A DNA stretch of 64,000 nucleotides from Cordia subcordata (lineage: Eukaryota > Streptophyta > Magnoliopsida > Boraginales > Cordiaceae): contig JAPTOF010000006.1 of assembly GCA_028554755.1 (NCBI GenBank), forward strand, positions 18,909,001-18,973,000. The letters are read 5' to 3'. Of the stretch, positions 34,944 to 46,250 are shown one piece after another. Both the position numbers and the translations under genes were made by a program. The notes under the pieces were generated by a model. It was not told the origin of the DNA. It did no database searches and was given only the letters and a program-made list of their open reading frames with translations. The stretch's first letter is position 1, and each line of letters starts with the position of its first letter.

Positions 34944-36828
34944 TGTAGGATTGATAATATTACATGTGGTCTATCCTAATCCATATTTTAAAAAAATTCT
35001 ACCAAGAAAACATGAAAGGAAAATAAAATAACCACATAACACGCACAAAAACATGCTTAAGAACATATAGACCATAATAAGTATTTGTAAAAATATGCAA
35101 AGTTAACCTCTTGAAGCGTGGGGCCTTTGATGAAGCTAAAAATATCACGAGCTTTGTTCCCGCTCATGAATAAGGCCACCAAAAAATTTTACTATAAGGG
35201 TGTCGCAATATGCAACTCCCTAGTCTTCTTCCCTATGGTTAAAGAGACTTATCTCAAGAAAATAGCCTCTTGTGTGGGAAGAAGCAAAGTAATATGCTCT
35301 CGAAAATCTACAGCAAAAAACCACACAATAAGTATGTACTATGTGTTGTAGTATTCTTTTGCCAAAATGGAAGAGATTAACTACAATTTTTTTTTTGATG
35401 CTAGAAATGGTTTAAGGTCTTGCCTATTTATAGGAAAAGTTTGGCACCTAAACCATGTAAACTTGCCATGTGGGAAACTTTTTCTTAGTAGTAAATGTTT
35501 GCCACATGTCATGGAAGTTAGTTATACAATTTGAAATTTTCTTTTAGTAACTTTCTAGCACATGTCTTGCAAGATTGGGCCAAGCCCACAATCCAAGCCC
35601 AACACATAGTCCATAATCCATGTAGAGGCCCAAGCTTAATAAGAAATCATCCAAGCCCAATTAGATTATCTTAGACTCTAAAGAGTGCCCAAAACCAATT
35701 CCAAGCTTTGGCCTAATAAGGCTACTACCGCAATATGGAATTTGCTCTTTCAAATTTACTCTCTCAAAGTCATTTCAACTAGGAAAGGGACCAGGAAGAC
35801 ACAATTAACCTTGGCCCAAAAATAATAAAAAATGTCCTTTCTTGATCTAGGCGGCGTAATAATTATTATTTTTAACTCCGATCTATTCGACCATAAGATC
35901 AAAGTTTCACTCCAAGAATAATTTCTATTATCCAAAAGCTTATAACAAAAGAATGTGAACTTTGTCTTTGACCTACTAAATAACCAATCATAATGCCCTT
36001 CTATGTATACCCACAACTAAGGCCGGTCCTTTGGCTTGTTTACTATCACCTCCTTAGCTGTATCTTTTATTTTAGTTCTCTTGTCCTATTGCCAACCATC
36101 CTTGGCATTGGAATCTCTTGATCTTGGGAGTGACCCTTAAGCCATATGACTGATACACCCATAAAGGTGGTATCACTAGATCTAGATTCGGATCATAAAT
36201 TTGGACAATGCCAAAGGGGGCACAAAGATTCCATATTGCATGTGCAAGTTCTTATTAATTAGAACTTGGCACTCAACACACGAGGCTATTGATCTTAATA
36301 AAGTAAGATCTCACCCAAAGTGAATCAAAGTCCCAAAGCCTAACTTTATTAATTCATCCACATATGCTTAAGATTAAGAGCAATGATTTTTTAGTAGTAG
36401 TGAGTATCTTGTTTTCTTTCTTTGATAGTACGTCTCTAGAAAACAAACTCACAATGGTCCTATCTAATAAGTGACACACGTCCTATCGAGACAAATCTGA
36501 AAAGTCCTTCAATGACCTAGGTAGATCACCCTCAATGAGGAGACTTGCTCAATATTACCTTATCCCAGTAGAGTGCCCAACACTACCATTCAGTTACAGA
36601 CTCAATTTATGACATGACTAAATCTAGACTTGGACCTATTGTGCGTCTAGCCTCACTGCGCACCCAAGTCATTAGTTCAAGTCAAGGGATGGCTATACAT
36701 ATTTCAACAAAACATACTAGAGATAATATGTAAGAAACTCAAAATGGCATTTAACAAAAATGATTATACATTGTTTAACATCCAAAATGTCATATACAAC
36801 TGAGCTATAGGGCATACTAATCCTAACA
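34944..36828 (-). repeat. Element B 5' LTR
   Basis: 1885 bp, TGTAGGATTG...CCTAACA on the plus strand; keeps proper TG/CA ends, unlike its partner at the left. Followed by the TSD TCGAA. Confidence 0.88.
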
Positions 36829-36833
36829 TCGAA

Positions 36834-37916
36834 GAACACTTTCAAGTTTTATTTTGGTTTTTAGTTTTGCTGAAATCGTGTCTAAGAGACATGCCTTCAT
36901 TTCTTTTTTAGTTTTTTTGTTTCATTTTTTTTTATAGTTTTTCTCATAAAAAGTGATGGTAAATAAAAAAAAAGTATTAGAAAATTTAAGGGTAAGTGAA
37001 AGGTTTCAAAAATAACAATGAAAATGGATGAGTTGAACATATAAATTTACAAAGAATAACTATATACTAATAAATCAACCTCTGAATCCTACTGCATTTT
37101 TGACAAAATTAACTGAGCCTAAAACCCTTATTCTAACTTACCTTGTAGACTACTTAATTCTTTTCACTATCATTACCACAAAGAAGTATTTATAACAAAC
37201 CCTAAACCCTTAAAACCCTAAACCTTTAAAACCCAAAACTTTTAAAATCCTAAACCCTAACCTTAAAACCTGAAACCCTAAACCCTAAACCCTAAACCCT
37301 AAACCCTAACCTTAACCTTAAACCTTAAATCCTTATCACTTGTGGACATGAAACTCACATTCTTGGTCACACATATATTCACTGATGCACGTGAACAAAC
37401 ATCAAACTCTTTAACAACAATTACGCGCATGCAAACACACTCACTCCTAAGCCATTCACATAGATTAGTACTACGGTTGTTGGGCTTTTATTCGTCCCCC
37501 GTCCTTAGAAGTCTAAACTTAACGAACTTATGGACCCATTTCTTATGTTCTTTTTTTTTAACATTTTGATTGTTAAGAGATAAAAAATTATCAAAAATTT
37601 TGGCATCATGTCCCCTTTTTTTTTGGTGTTTTCCCTTTGAAGTGGAACTCTTGGACATGATAAACAAATATCTAAATAATAATAAGAACCCAAGTATTAT
37701 GTCCTTGTTTTTTGGCATTTTCCCTATCAAATGGAACTCCTAGACATGATAAATAACTATCTAAATAATAATAAGGATCAAAGCATTATATCCCCTGATG
37801 ACATTTCCTTGTTAAATGGAATTTTTGGACATGATAAACAAATATCTAAACAGTAATAATAACTGAAACTTGACAACTTACAGCGTATTTAAACATTACA
37901 TGAAACTTTTTCAACT
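36834..37916. other. MULE internal non-coding region with telomere-like repeat
   Basis: Resumes the MULE after B. Contains a further copy of the terminal palindrome (GTGTCTAAGAGACAT, 36878-36892), a telomere-like tract, and A/T-rich sequence with three similar blocks around GACATGATAAACAAATATC (about 37655, 37740, 37825). Confidence 0.6.
37196..37330 (+). repeat. Interstitial telomere-like repeat (CCCTAAA)n
   Basis: A core of five consecutive AAACCCT units at about 37270-37305 is embedded in degenerate copies (ACCCTTAAA, AACCTTAAA) over some 135 bp. This is the plant-type telomere motif, located inside the MULE. Confidence 0.85.
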
Positions 37917-38639
37917 CTAACATGATGGGCATAAATCATAAGCTTTCTTCTTCTTTTTGTTGCGATGGAGATGCTCTCTGTTATATGCAACAATACTTGG
38001 CCATCGAGCTTCTTTGAGGATCTTCAAACTAGTACTTGATAGATGATCTTGTGCATTGGCCTCTTGAACAACATTTGGAACTTGGTCATGCAATTGTGTA
38101 TTCATCTATGCTATATCTCCAAGCTCATATGTAAAATCCCTATTTAAGCCCTCACCATGAAATATGAAAGGGATAGGCTCGTACTCTGTACTAGATGAAG
38201 GCTTCGTGTAGGATGACATGCCTGATTGTACGTGGAGTGCATCATAGTTGGTGTAACAAAATCTGAATACGATATGTCTAGCATCTAAGATGTATGTCCA
38301 GGCTGAGCCTCTGTATGTTCAGCAGTTGATGCTCCTTCAGTTTCACTTTGCCACCTCTGACTATCAAGAGCATTCACTATATTGGTGCTGATGCCATGTA
38401 TCTCTTGCATTTCTACACTATCTGACCCAATTGATAAGTCGTTAATACGAAGGACTTGAGCATCCTGACACTTAAGTATAAAGGTTTAAAAAATCTTTCA
38501 ACAATAAAAACAAAATCTACATATTTAATAGGGTTAACTTGTTCTTGTTTTTCTTCTTCTTACTTTATTTTGGACATCTTTGTAACTTCTTTTAACTTTA
38601 CTTCTTAACTTCTTCTTTTCATTCTTATTTTTAACTTTA

Positions 38640-38835
38640 CCTTATAATAACTTCTTTTAACTTCTTCTTCTTCTTCTTCTTCTTCTAACTTCTTATTTTA
38701 TCTTCTTCTTCTTTTAACTTCTTATTTTATCTTCTTCTTCTTTTAACTTCTTACTTTATCTTCTTCTTCTTTTAACTTCTTATTTTATCTTCTTGTTCTT
38801 TTAAATTCTTCTTCTCTTAACTTCTTCTTTTCATT
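38640..38835. repeat. CTT-rich minisatellite
   Basis: About four copies of a roughly 30-bp unit (TTCTTCTTCTTTTAACTTC followed by TTATTTTATC) after a pure (CTT)n run, within the 3' part of the PMD region, probably an intron. A second CTT-rich patch lies at 38530-38640. Confidence 0.8.
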
Positions 38836-39701
38836 CTTATTTTTAATTTTACTTAATAAAAACACATACCAACTTTCCAATTGACATAACAACAGAAAAA
38901 AATGTAAATATGTAATAGGGTTAATAAAAAGACATACCACCCTATCCAATAGACATCCCATGTGTGAGAAAGGGAACCATGATGCGTTTTACCACATCAT
39001 ATAAGTGCATGATGACCTATCATCGTACACTGGATCCCCTTGAACTACATTATCATGACGCGCCTCCCACATATCCAGGTATATCTAGTTACTTGTAACC
39101 CAAGTTTCACCATCATTCCCCTTTTTATCTATTTTATGGAGATCTGCAAAATAAGTACAAGATAAAGGAATATCCTGATACTATCCAAATTGCCGCATCA
39201 CACGAGATAGGTGGTGGTGTTTTATTATGTGTTAATATATCATAGGCATAGATGTAGCCCAAATATTCTTTCCTTGGGGTGCAATAATTTAGAAGTAATG
39301 TCAACAACTCATCGGAGTATGGCTACCATACAAACTGAGATGGTGTCATGCGATCTAGGTGGAATCTATACCCTAACACAACATGTATGGCAATTTCCTT
39401 GGCCGAGAACTCATCCATCCACCTGATTCAATAAAAAGAAAACAATAAAATGATATATAATTGTGTTGCTAATGGGATAGATGTCCATATATTTACCTGA
39501 TTGCTAATGGACCATGGAATATATGGGGCATATCCTCCAAATGGCATGACTCTAATTGTGTTGGGCCAATATATGGACATCTATCCCAAGCCCATATTTA
39601 TAGTAGTATCAAAGCACACTTTCCTAATGAGGCACGACATAATTCACAGTACAACCATGAAAGGCAGACGCTCCCCCAACATATTTACCGGCCTTCTTGA
39701 A

Positions 39702-39801
39702 ATTCTCCAATAGCAATAAGAACATGAGATGCACTTTAGATTGCAACTTGTATTCTCCAATAGCGATAAGAACGTGAGATGCACTTTAGATTGCAACTTG
39801 T
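39702..39801. repeat. 50-bp tandem duplication in the PMD pseudogene
   Basis: 39702-39751 and 39752-39801 are identical except for two A/G differences. 50 is not a multiple of three, so the duplication shifts the PMD frame. Confidence 0.9.
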
Positions 39802-40738
39802 CAGCAAACAAGTAACCACCCATGAGCTGCAAGATATATGCTCGTGCATGCTATTGCACTATCTCTTCAGAGGCTTTGGGTACTGAGAATCAGTTACGCA
39901 AAGCTATCAACTTTAGACATTTACCATCCAATTTGTCTCTTGTAGGGCTAAAGCCTAATAATCTCTGACATAACTGTGCTACAGTCTCATGTGGTGTACC
40001 ATTAGTAACGGGCAACCCATCAACTTGCAAGCCAAACTGGACCTCAACATACTACAGTGTGATGGTAGCCTCGCCATGCAGTAGATAAAAGGTGTGGGTC
40101 TTAGGTCCCTATCTCTCTACAAAGGCTGCCACTAAACCCCAATCCAACTTAATCAAACCTAACTGTGATACACCATAAAATCCTGCCTGCTGTAATAATG
40201 GCTCAATCTATGGATCCACTTGTCCCTGTCTATGCAAACTTGCCTCCACTCGACAGCACATAACAAGTTTATGTAATGAACCCTGAATTATCCAACAAAT
40301 AAGATAAGTTATGAATATAAGTATAATTTCAATATGTAGAAAGAAATTAAATAATTTTCACAAACCTGTACTTCACTATCATGAGTGCCCTGAGCATGCC
40401 AAATAACTGTTGACAAATGCTCATCTTGCAACATCAAAACTGAAGGATCAATAGGTCCATCATCCATATTTCACTAACCTGTGGAATTTATTAAACCATA
40501 TACCTTAAAATAAGAAACATGACTACATCATTACTATAATAGAATGGTGATAATACGCATGACTATAAAATAAATTGTAACTAAAAAAAGACAAGCTTCA
40601 AACTAATTAAGCTTCAAAGTACATCATTCCAAATGTCTTCTCTTTTTCTCTCTCACACATGTTTTTTAAAACAAAATACAATTTGATGACACTTCATGCA
40701 TTAGAACTAACTCATGGTCGAGAGGCGAATATTGATCC

Positions 40739-43195
40739 CTAATTTGGACACCTCCTCCTATTATGCCCCGGCTGGCCACATAGCCCACAACGTATCTGAC
40801 TACTTCCTTCAGTTAGATCTATTTCATTGTGTATCTTTTGTGATTTTGGTCTCCCCTTTTGTCGTTTCAGGTGCTTTGGTGCTATCATTTGGACATCAAC
40901 AGTTGGCCAATAATCTTCATGCACAAGTGGCATTAATTGATGCTAATAGCAATAGGAGTGGTTATCGATTCTATACCATTTTACAACAAACTGTTTATAA
41001 TCCAAGTGAATGTGACCGCAAACCTTTAATGCATGAGAATATGAAATGTGATAGCATTGCCATTTGCCACAAGTACATGTCTTGTCCCTTAATTTGACAA
41101 GGTGCCTATTTCCACCCCTTGTCCCAACTGCTCTAGTAGTCACCTCAAAAATGCACTCAGTATAGTTGACAACAATAACTATGTCTCGCCCTGCTTTTTG
41201 AATCTATTTATTCAGAATGTTGTTTACATAAGGGGTGAATTGGTCAAGGGCATCTATACCATTCCTTGCCACTCATTGCCATTGCTTAAAGCATTTAATG
41301 CAAAACTCGTATTCCGGTCAATACGACATTGAAGCTCTCATTCGTGTTTGTCGTTGATTATCCGAAGCGTTTATCACCATCGTGTGCCAACATTTACTTC
41401 TCTTTTGAAATGTCGTCAAAGGATGCTGCAGCATCACGCTTGAGCAATTTTAGTTGTGCCATGCATTTTTCATATTTTCGTTCTTGCAACTGTAAACCAT
41501 CTAAGATAACCAACTTCTTCAGACGAAGACTCTTATATGCCGATCTGAAATTGCTTGCTACATGCAATAAGCAATATCGATGGCATTCTTTAGGCCACCC
41601 AACTTGTTGACTTCTCACAGCAACTAGTATCCCTGCACGGCGATTAGACAATAAGCACACCCCTTTCTTGTTTTTAACAACTACATGTTGCAAACATATC
41701 AATAACTATGACTAGTTAGATGTATCTTCTTTCTCCACAATAGCGAAGGCAAGTAGCAAGATATGATTGTCGCCATCCATGGTAGTTGCAATCAATAATT
41801 TACCCTTGTATTTGCCATACAAATGTGTTACATCCACACTAATAATGGGACGACAATATTTAAAAGCATCAATACATGTGCCAAATGCCAAAAAATGGTG
41901 ACTCAATGCCATCCACTTTTCTCATTTCTGCATTGTAAACAAATACTATTCCAGGGTTTTCATTCATTAAAGCTGCCATAAAATAATGTAATTGGTTCTA
42001 AGATTCAGACCACGACCCATACACCATCTTGATTGCTTTTCTCTTTCCATCCCAAACTCTCTTCATTTTGACAGAATAAACGAAAGTATCCAATAAATAA
42101 CAATGTAATGTTGCCCTTGAAGTGGCCGAATTTGTCTCAAATGGCCTCGAATTATTCTGGCAATCAAGCTTATATCCAAGTTTGGGTGATCAGAATCGAA
42201 TGATGTAAATACACAAGTGTGAGGGCCTACATATTTGGTAACCTAAAAATTCTTGTCTTCTTTTGTTTCAACTGAAGTCTTCACTTACATCCACTATTCT
42301 CCTATAGTTTACATTTTAGATCCCATGCATCACGTGTGGAGTTGTGTACTTTAAATGCCCAATGATTACTAATGTGCCATCGTTTAATTGTGTCCACTAC
42401 TTCTTCTTTCGTTACAAACACTTGCTTCACATAAAATTTCTATTGAAGTCCCCAGTCAGAAGATGGGATAATGGAACAATTATCCATCTCCACAAACAGA
42501 CCACTCGAATCAAAACTAGTGAAAAAACTTGGTACACCTAATGTCTCACAAACATTCGATTGATTTGGGATGGATGTAGATTCGAAAATGTTTGGAGGAA
42601 TAGATATTGATTGAGGAATATTTAAATGAACAGGTGTAGCCTCAGGGCTGTCTAGAAAAGGTGTAGCATCAAGAATTTCTAGAGGAGCAGGTGGAGTAAC
42701 ACAAGTTGCCTCGGGAATGTCTGATTGATACACATCTTCTTCTTGTCCTTGTTCTTGTTTTATAGCTATAGTTAGATCTTTATCGTGATGATGCAAAGTA
42801 ATATCATTCTGCCTTAATCATTCTTTCTTTCTTCTAAGAGCTTAATCCAAATCATTGTCAATCAATGGTTTTGATTTTGATTCCAGAAGAATGACTTTCA
42901 GGTACAACTTAATAGGTAAACCCAAACCCAACCTCTTTACTATATCTAACATAAGAGATGTAACATCACCACCATTCATGGGAATAACATGATAGTAGGG
43001 ATCCATTTGACTCGGCCCTATCCTATATCTATGAGGAATCTCTATCTTGTGAGTTGATACATTAACTTGTAGATCATTAGAGACATGGGTATATAGTTCA
43101 ACAAAATTTAACATACGATGCACATGAGGAACCCTCACTGGAATTCTAAGCATCTAATAAACCCCATCCAAATGCCAACACATCTCTCCATTCAT
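40739..43195 (-). pseudogene. MURA-type MULE transposase, broken
   Basis: N-terminal part at 43195-42842 and 42796-42440 (acidic, proline-rich), then a MudR-type DNA-binding segment near 42435-42300 (EEVVDTIKRWHISNH, WDLKCKL). The catalytic MULE domain reads RPIISVDVTHLYGKYKGKLLIATTMDGDN (41912-41712; the first acidic residue of the DDE set is in ISVD) and GVCLLSNRRAGILVAV (41702-41394; family has SDRH, here SNRR). Then a SWIM zinc finger, CTCGKWQCYHISYSHALKVC (near 41085-41025), and a zinc knuckle, CGLCGQPGHNRRRC (near 40785-40742). Stops and shifts lie between and within these parts, mainly 42430-41910. Role when intact: binds the TIRs and cuts the element out. Confidence 0.85.
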
Positions 43196-43882
43196 ATAGT
43201 AAAACAAGGTCAATAGATTGACCATTACCACCTGAATAGAGTAACATGTTATTCAAATTAAATAACATCAAAGCAAATAGACATCAATTCAAATTAAGAA
43301 TATTACACTATTTTAACATCTTGTTCTTTTGTTACATCACGTTTTCTTCTTATTCTTTTTCTTTTAGCTTCTTCTTCTTCTTTAAATTGTGATTTTTAAA
43401 ATTCTTCTTGTTCCTTATGCTCTTTTCCCATCACTCCTAGGTCCATTACTTAATATTAAACTAACAAAAAAGCTTTAAGGCATGGCAATCTTAAATTTCC
43501 AGGCCATAAAAAAAAGGAAAAACAATTGGTCCTTTTGCAGGCCTTAGTGCATATTTAACTATTAAAAAGTAGAAACACTATACTCCTCTGGTGATTTTAA
43601 GGCATGGCAAGCTTAACTTGGGATTTTTTTTTAAAATTATAAGTAACGGTTATTTAATTAGATTTTATATCTTAGGTCCTAACATGACAAGAAAGCTTGG
43701 TATGCATAACAAATTAAATGAAATCTAAAGTCTGGTGGCACATATCATAAATTTAGTTAGGCCATTTTCATTTCCAATGTGGTTATAGAAGATGAAAGAA
43801 GAAAAAGAAAAGAAACTAAGAGACAGAAAAAGGAACGATGGTGGCATGATTTTGACTAGCAGCCCTGTTGAGTTTTGGCATG

Positions 43883-43885
<3 letters not shown>

Positions 43886-43920
<35 letters not shown>
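43886..43920. repeat. (TA)n microsatellite
   Basis: Uninterrupted TA repeat, about 17 units, in the MULE 5' region upstream of the transposase. Confidence 0.95.
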
Positions 43921-43924
<4 letters not shown>

Positions 43925-44397
43925 AAAAGCTAGCTAACGCATAACATGCAGACACAAAACTTCACCAAAAAAAAACCATCAACTAAATTAAGCCACACAT
44001 TGAACAATAAAACCCATCAGCTAAAAAAGCACAAAAACCTTAAAACCAAGCCTCACACCATCATAAACAACAGAAGACTTCTTACTAAAGATAATTAATT
44101 TTTTTAATTTTACAGTAATAATATGTATAATGCAGTAAAAAAAATAAAAAAGATATGCTGAAGCTGAAGTACCGTTTCTTGCTAGAGTCGTTTGATGGAA
44201 AGAGATACTATGGAACTTTAGATGTTTTGAACTGATAATACATCTGCCTATAGGGTCGTATGATAGAGAGAGATGAAGACCTCACGCTTTTTTTTCCTTT
44301 ACAGAGACAAAGTGGGAATTTTTTTATAGAGATATTTTTTGCCTTGTTTTGTTCTCAGACTTGGTAAAATATTGGGCCAGCGAGTTAAAAAATGAAA

Positions 44398-44545
44398 AGT
44401 GCGTGTCCAGTCCACGAAGCCCGAATTTGTGATGTCCAGTCACGAAGCCAAAAATGTGAATTTGGCTCGGGAATTCAAAAGCGTGAGGTCCAGTCACGAA
44501 ACCAAAAATGTGAGGTCTAGTCACGAAACCAAAAAAGTGAGTTCA
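44398..44545. repeat. 27-bp subterminal repeats at MULE right end
   Basis: Four imperfect copies of a phrase like GTCCAGTCACGAAACC followed by AAAAATGTGAG, at about 44406, 44431, 44490 and 44517, lie just inside the right terminal repeat. Subterminal repeats are common transposase contact sites, but binding here is inference. Confidence 0.75.
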
Positions 44546-44602
44546 TATCGTGATTTTGATGTGGCTTATATCTATTATTTTGCGGGGATTACGTGGCATT
44601 TG

Positions 44603-44716
44603 AAAACTGTGTCATCAAGACAAGATTTCGTAATATGGTTATTTTCCTCATTTGTTTTTCAAGTTATCTATTTTCGTATATAATTTAAAACAAGAGCCCA
44701 GTTAACTCATTATCTC
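44603..44716 (-). repeat. MULE right terminal inverted repeat
   Basis: Inverted partner of 24720-24835; the shared palindrome is present as GTGTCATCAAGACAA (44609-44623). Followed by the 9-bp TSD TAGTTTGAT. Confidence 0.8.
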
Positions 44717-44725
44717 TAGTTTGAT

Positions 44726-45825
44726 AAGTGGGGAAAGGGGGGGTCACGTGGTTAGTTTTAGGCTTGTGTGCATGTGAGAAGGGTTGGGGGGTATGGTCTT
44801 CACATTAGAATGAGAGTTGACGATAAGCTTTACTTATCTTCTTTTGTTTTCTACTGTGAACACGTCAGCTTCATAAAAAAGTGCTGCTGCCATATTTTTT
44901 CTCTCTTTCTTTAGCTTGGTTGCTCTTCTCTCTTATAAGGCGTGCATGTGTGTGTTAAGTAGGGTTGGGGGCTGGTTTGTTGGTCAAAACTGGGGAAATT
45001 GGTGAATGGTTTGCTCAATTTTTCTTGTGCTACTTGTTTTTTCCTTCTCAAATATGTGATCTGTGTAGTTATATATAGTGAATGTGTATGTTATGTTATT
45101 ATAATATAAGATATTATATTATATAATCATATAATATGATTATAGTTTAATATAATATAATATATATCTACTATATTACTAAACCTACACAATTACTATA
45201 TTAATATAAAATATTAAAATGATACGAATGCTATACTAATTCTATTATAAAAAATCCTAATAAACTGTTACTATAATACTATTAACATAAGAAATTAAAA
45301 TAAGACTAAAGCTTTACTACTTATATCCTAAAAGAAAACCTAAATAAAACTACTATTTAATCTGATTTAATACTAAAATAAAACTACTACTTGATATTAA
45401 GACTAAAGTAAACTTAAGCAATAAAAACACTATATATGCAAAAATTATAAAAAAGACATAGAACACTTTGTAAAATCAATAAGCACTTTCTGAGCTCAAT
45501 ACAGTCGACATTAGCAGCAAAATAAGCACTCACACATATTGTAAATCATTCACTTCACTCCCAAAAATGCACACACATCACACCATTCAAGAATACTCGA
45601 AACAAGCCAAACGAATGCTTCATGCATCCAAAATAGCTCAACTAAGCACCAAAGCATGTAGACGCTATTAATTAAGCAATATTAACACTTATGCACACAA
45701 TGCCATGTAATTGCACTTTGAAAAACTCTAAATGCCTCTGAATACATGCAAATGAGCTTAATGCACACACAAATCAAGACACATTAATCATCATAATCAT
45801 AATGTCAACAATCTCCCCCTTTTTG
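44726..45825 (-). repeat. SIRE/Maximus-like copia LTR end with polypurine tract
   Basis: On the minus strand CAAAAAGGGGGAGAT (45825-45811) is followed by TGTTGACATTATG, the arrangement of PPT and LTR start in SIRE-type copia elements. The LTR would run leftward from 45810; its outer end is not identified, so the left limit given is only that of the MULE flank. An AT-rich stretch (45070-45330) is included. No coding sequence of this element remains nearby. Confidence 0.5.
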
Positions 45826-45919
45826 ATAGTGACAAACATATATGTGATTAATATAATGAATGGGGCATAATACAAATATTCAAGAATTAGTTAAAAAAAT
45901 CAAGAATAGGCGGTAGTTT

Positions 45920-46250
45920 CACTACAAAATAATGAGGAATAGCTGGCAGTTTTATGATATAATCAGGGGTTTATATAAGACATATACATATATATTGTTA
46001 TGTAAGATAATTAATAAATATACTCTTAACTGGATTAATGGTTGGTATGATTAAAGAGTCTTACAATAAGGAAAGTTCAATGTTCGAACCATAGATGAAG
46101 CATGATATGGTTTTCTTTTTCTATAATTATATATAGATGGCATTTCAAATAGCCAACACCCATATTAGTGGTGGTTTTGAAATAGACGACACCTATATAG
46201 GCGGCAAAAGAACAGTCACCTATTACCTAGTTTTTTATAGAGAATCAAAT
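45920..46250 (+). mobile_element. CACTA-like transposon terminus
   Basis: CACTACAAAATAATG at 45920 resembles the 13-bp CACTACAAGAAAA end of plant En/Spm elements. Within 300 bp follow GGCGGT- and GGCGGC-type subterminal words and a near-repeat (GGCATTTCAAATAGCC, GGTTTTGAAATAGACG). No opposite end or transposase found; probably a fragment. Confidence 0.4.

Larger units (their letters stand above)
24959..36828 (-). mobile_element. Copia element B, nested in the MULE
   Basis: Minus-strand Ty1/copia element related to A, with both LTRs, PBS, PPT-like site and broken gag-pol. TSD TCGAA is perfect at 24954-24958 and 36829-36833. The left LTR begins TATAGG where TGTAGG is expected. Length without insertion C and its TSD copy is about 9.2 kb. 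It is more decayed in its coding region than A. Confidence 0.9.
37917..40467 (-). pseudogene. Plant mobile domain (PMD) protein, broken
   Basis: Start ATG at 40467 with MDDGPIDPSVL, then after an intron-like gap (about 40365-40286) sequence with the PMD signatures AGFYGV, LDWGLVAAFVER, GPKTHTFYLLHGEATITL and GLQVDGLPVTNG. Further parts: HARAYILQLMGGYLFAD (near 39830), GYRFHLDRMTPSQFVW with AIWIVSG (39430-39180), and a DLHKIDKKG/W-R block near 39140-38940; a basic tail ends at 37917. In-frame TAG codons replace W or Q at several family positions, and a 50-bp duplication breaks the frame. The PMD (also called aminotransferase-like mobile domain) is found in transposons and in host regulators such as MAIN; its biochemical role in transposition is not settled. 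Confidence 0.82.
24720..44716 (-). mobile_element. MULE carrying MURA-like and plant-mobile-domain genes
   Basis: Ends are inverted repeats: left begins GAGAAAATGACC, right (read backwards from 44716) GAGATAATGAGT, and the homology continues inward, including AAATGAGGAAAATAACCA on both sides. Flanking 9 bp are TAGTTTAAT (24711-24719) and TAGTTTGAT (44717-44725), the TSD length typical of Mutator elements. Inside, on the minus strand, lie a broken transposase (43195-40739) and a broken PMD gene (40467-37917). Copia B (24959-36828 plus one TSD copy) was inserted later; without it the element is about 8.1 kb. PMD genes in plant transposons are a known association. Confidence 0.85.

Noticed and set aside
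37342..37730. Open frames on both strands near 37.5 kb as small genes
   Set aside because: Low-complexity A/T-rich MULE interior, no recognisable domain.
40714..41097. Plus-strand frame of 127 codons, and the frames at 41329-41610 and 41102-41332
   Set aside because: Mirror of the transposase SWIM-finger and MULE-domain region on the minus strand.
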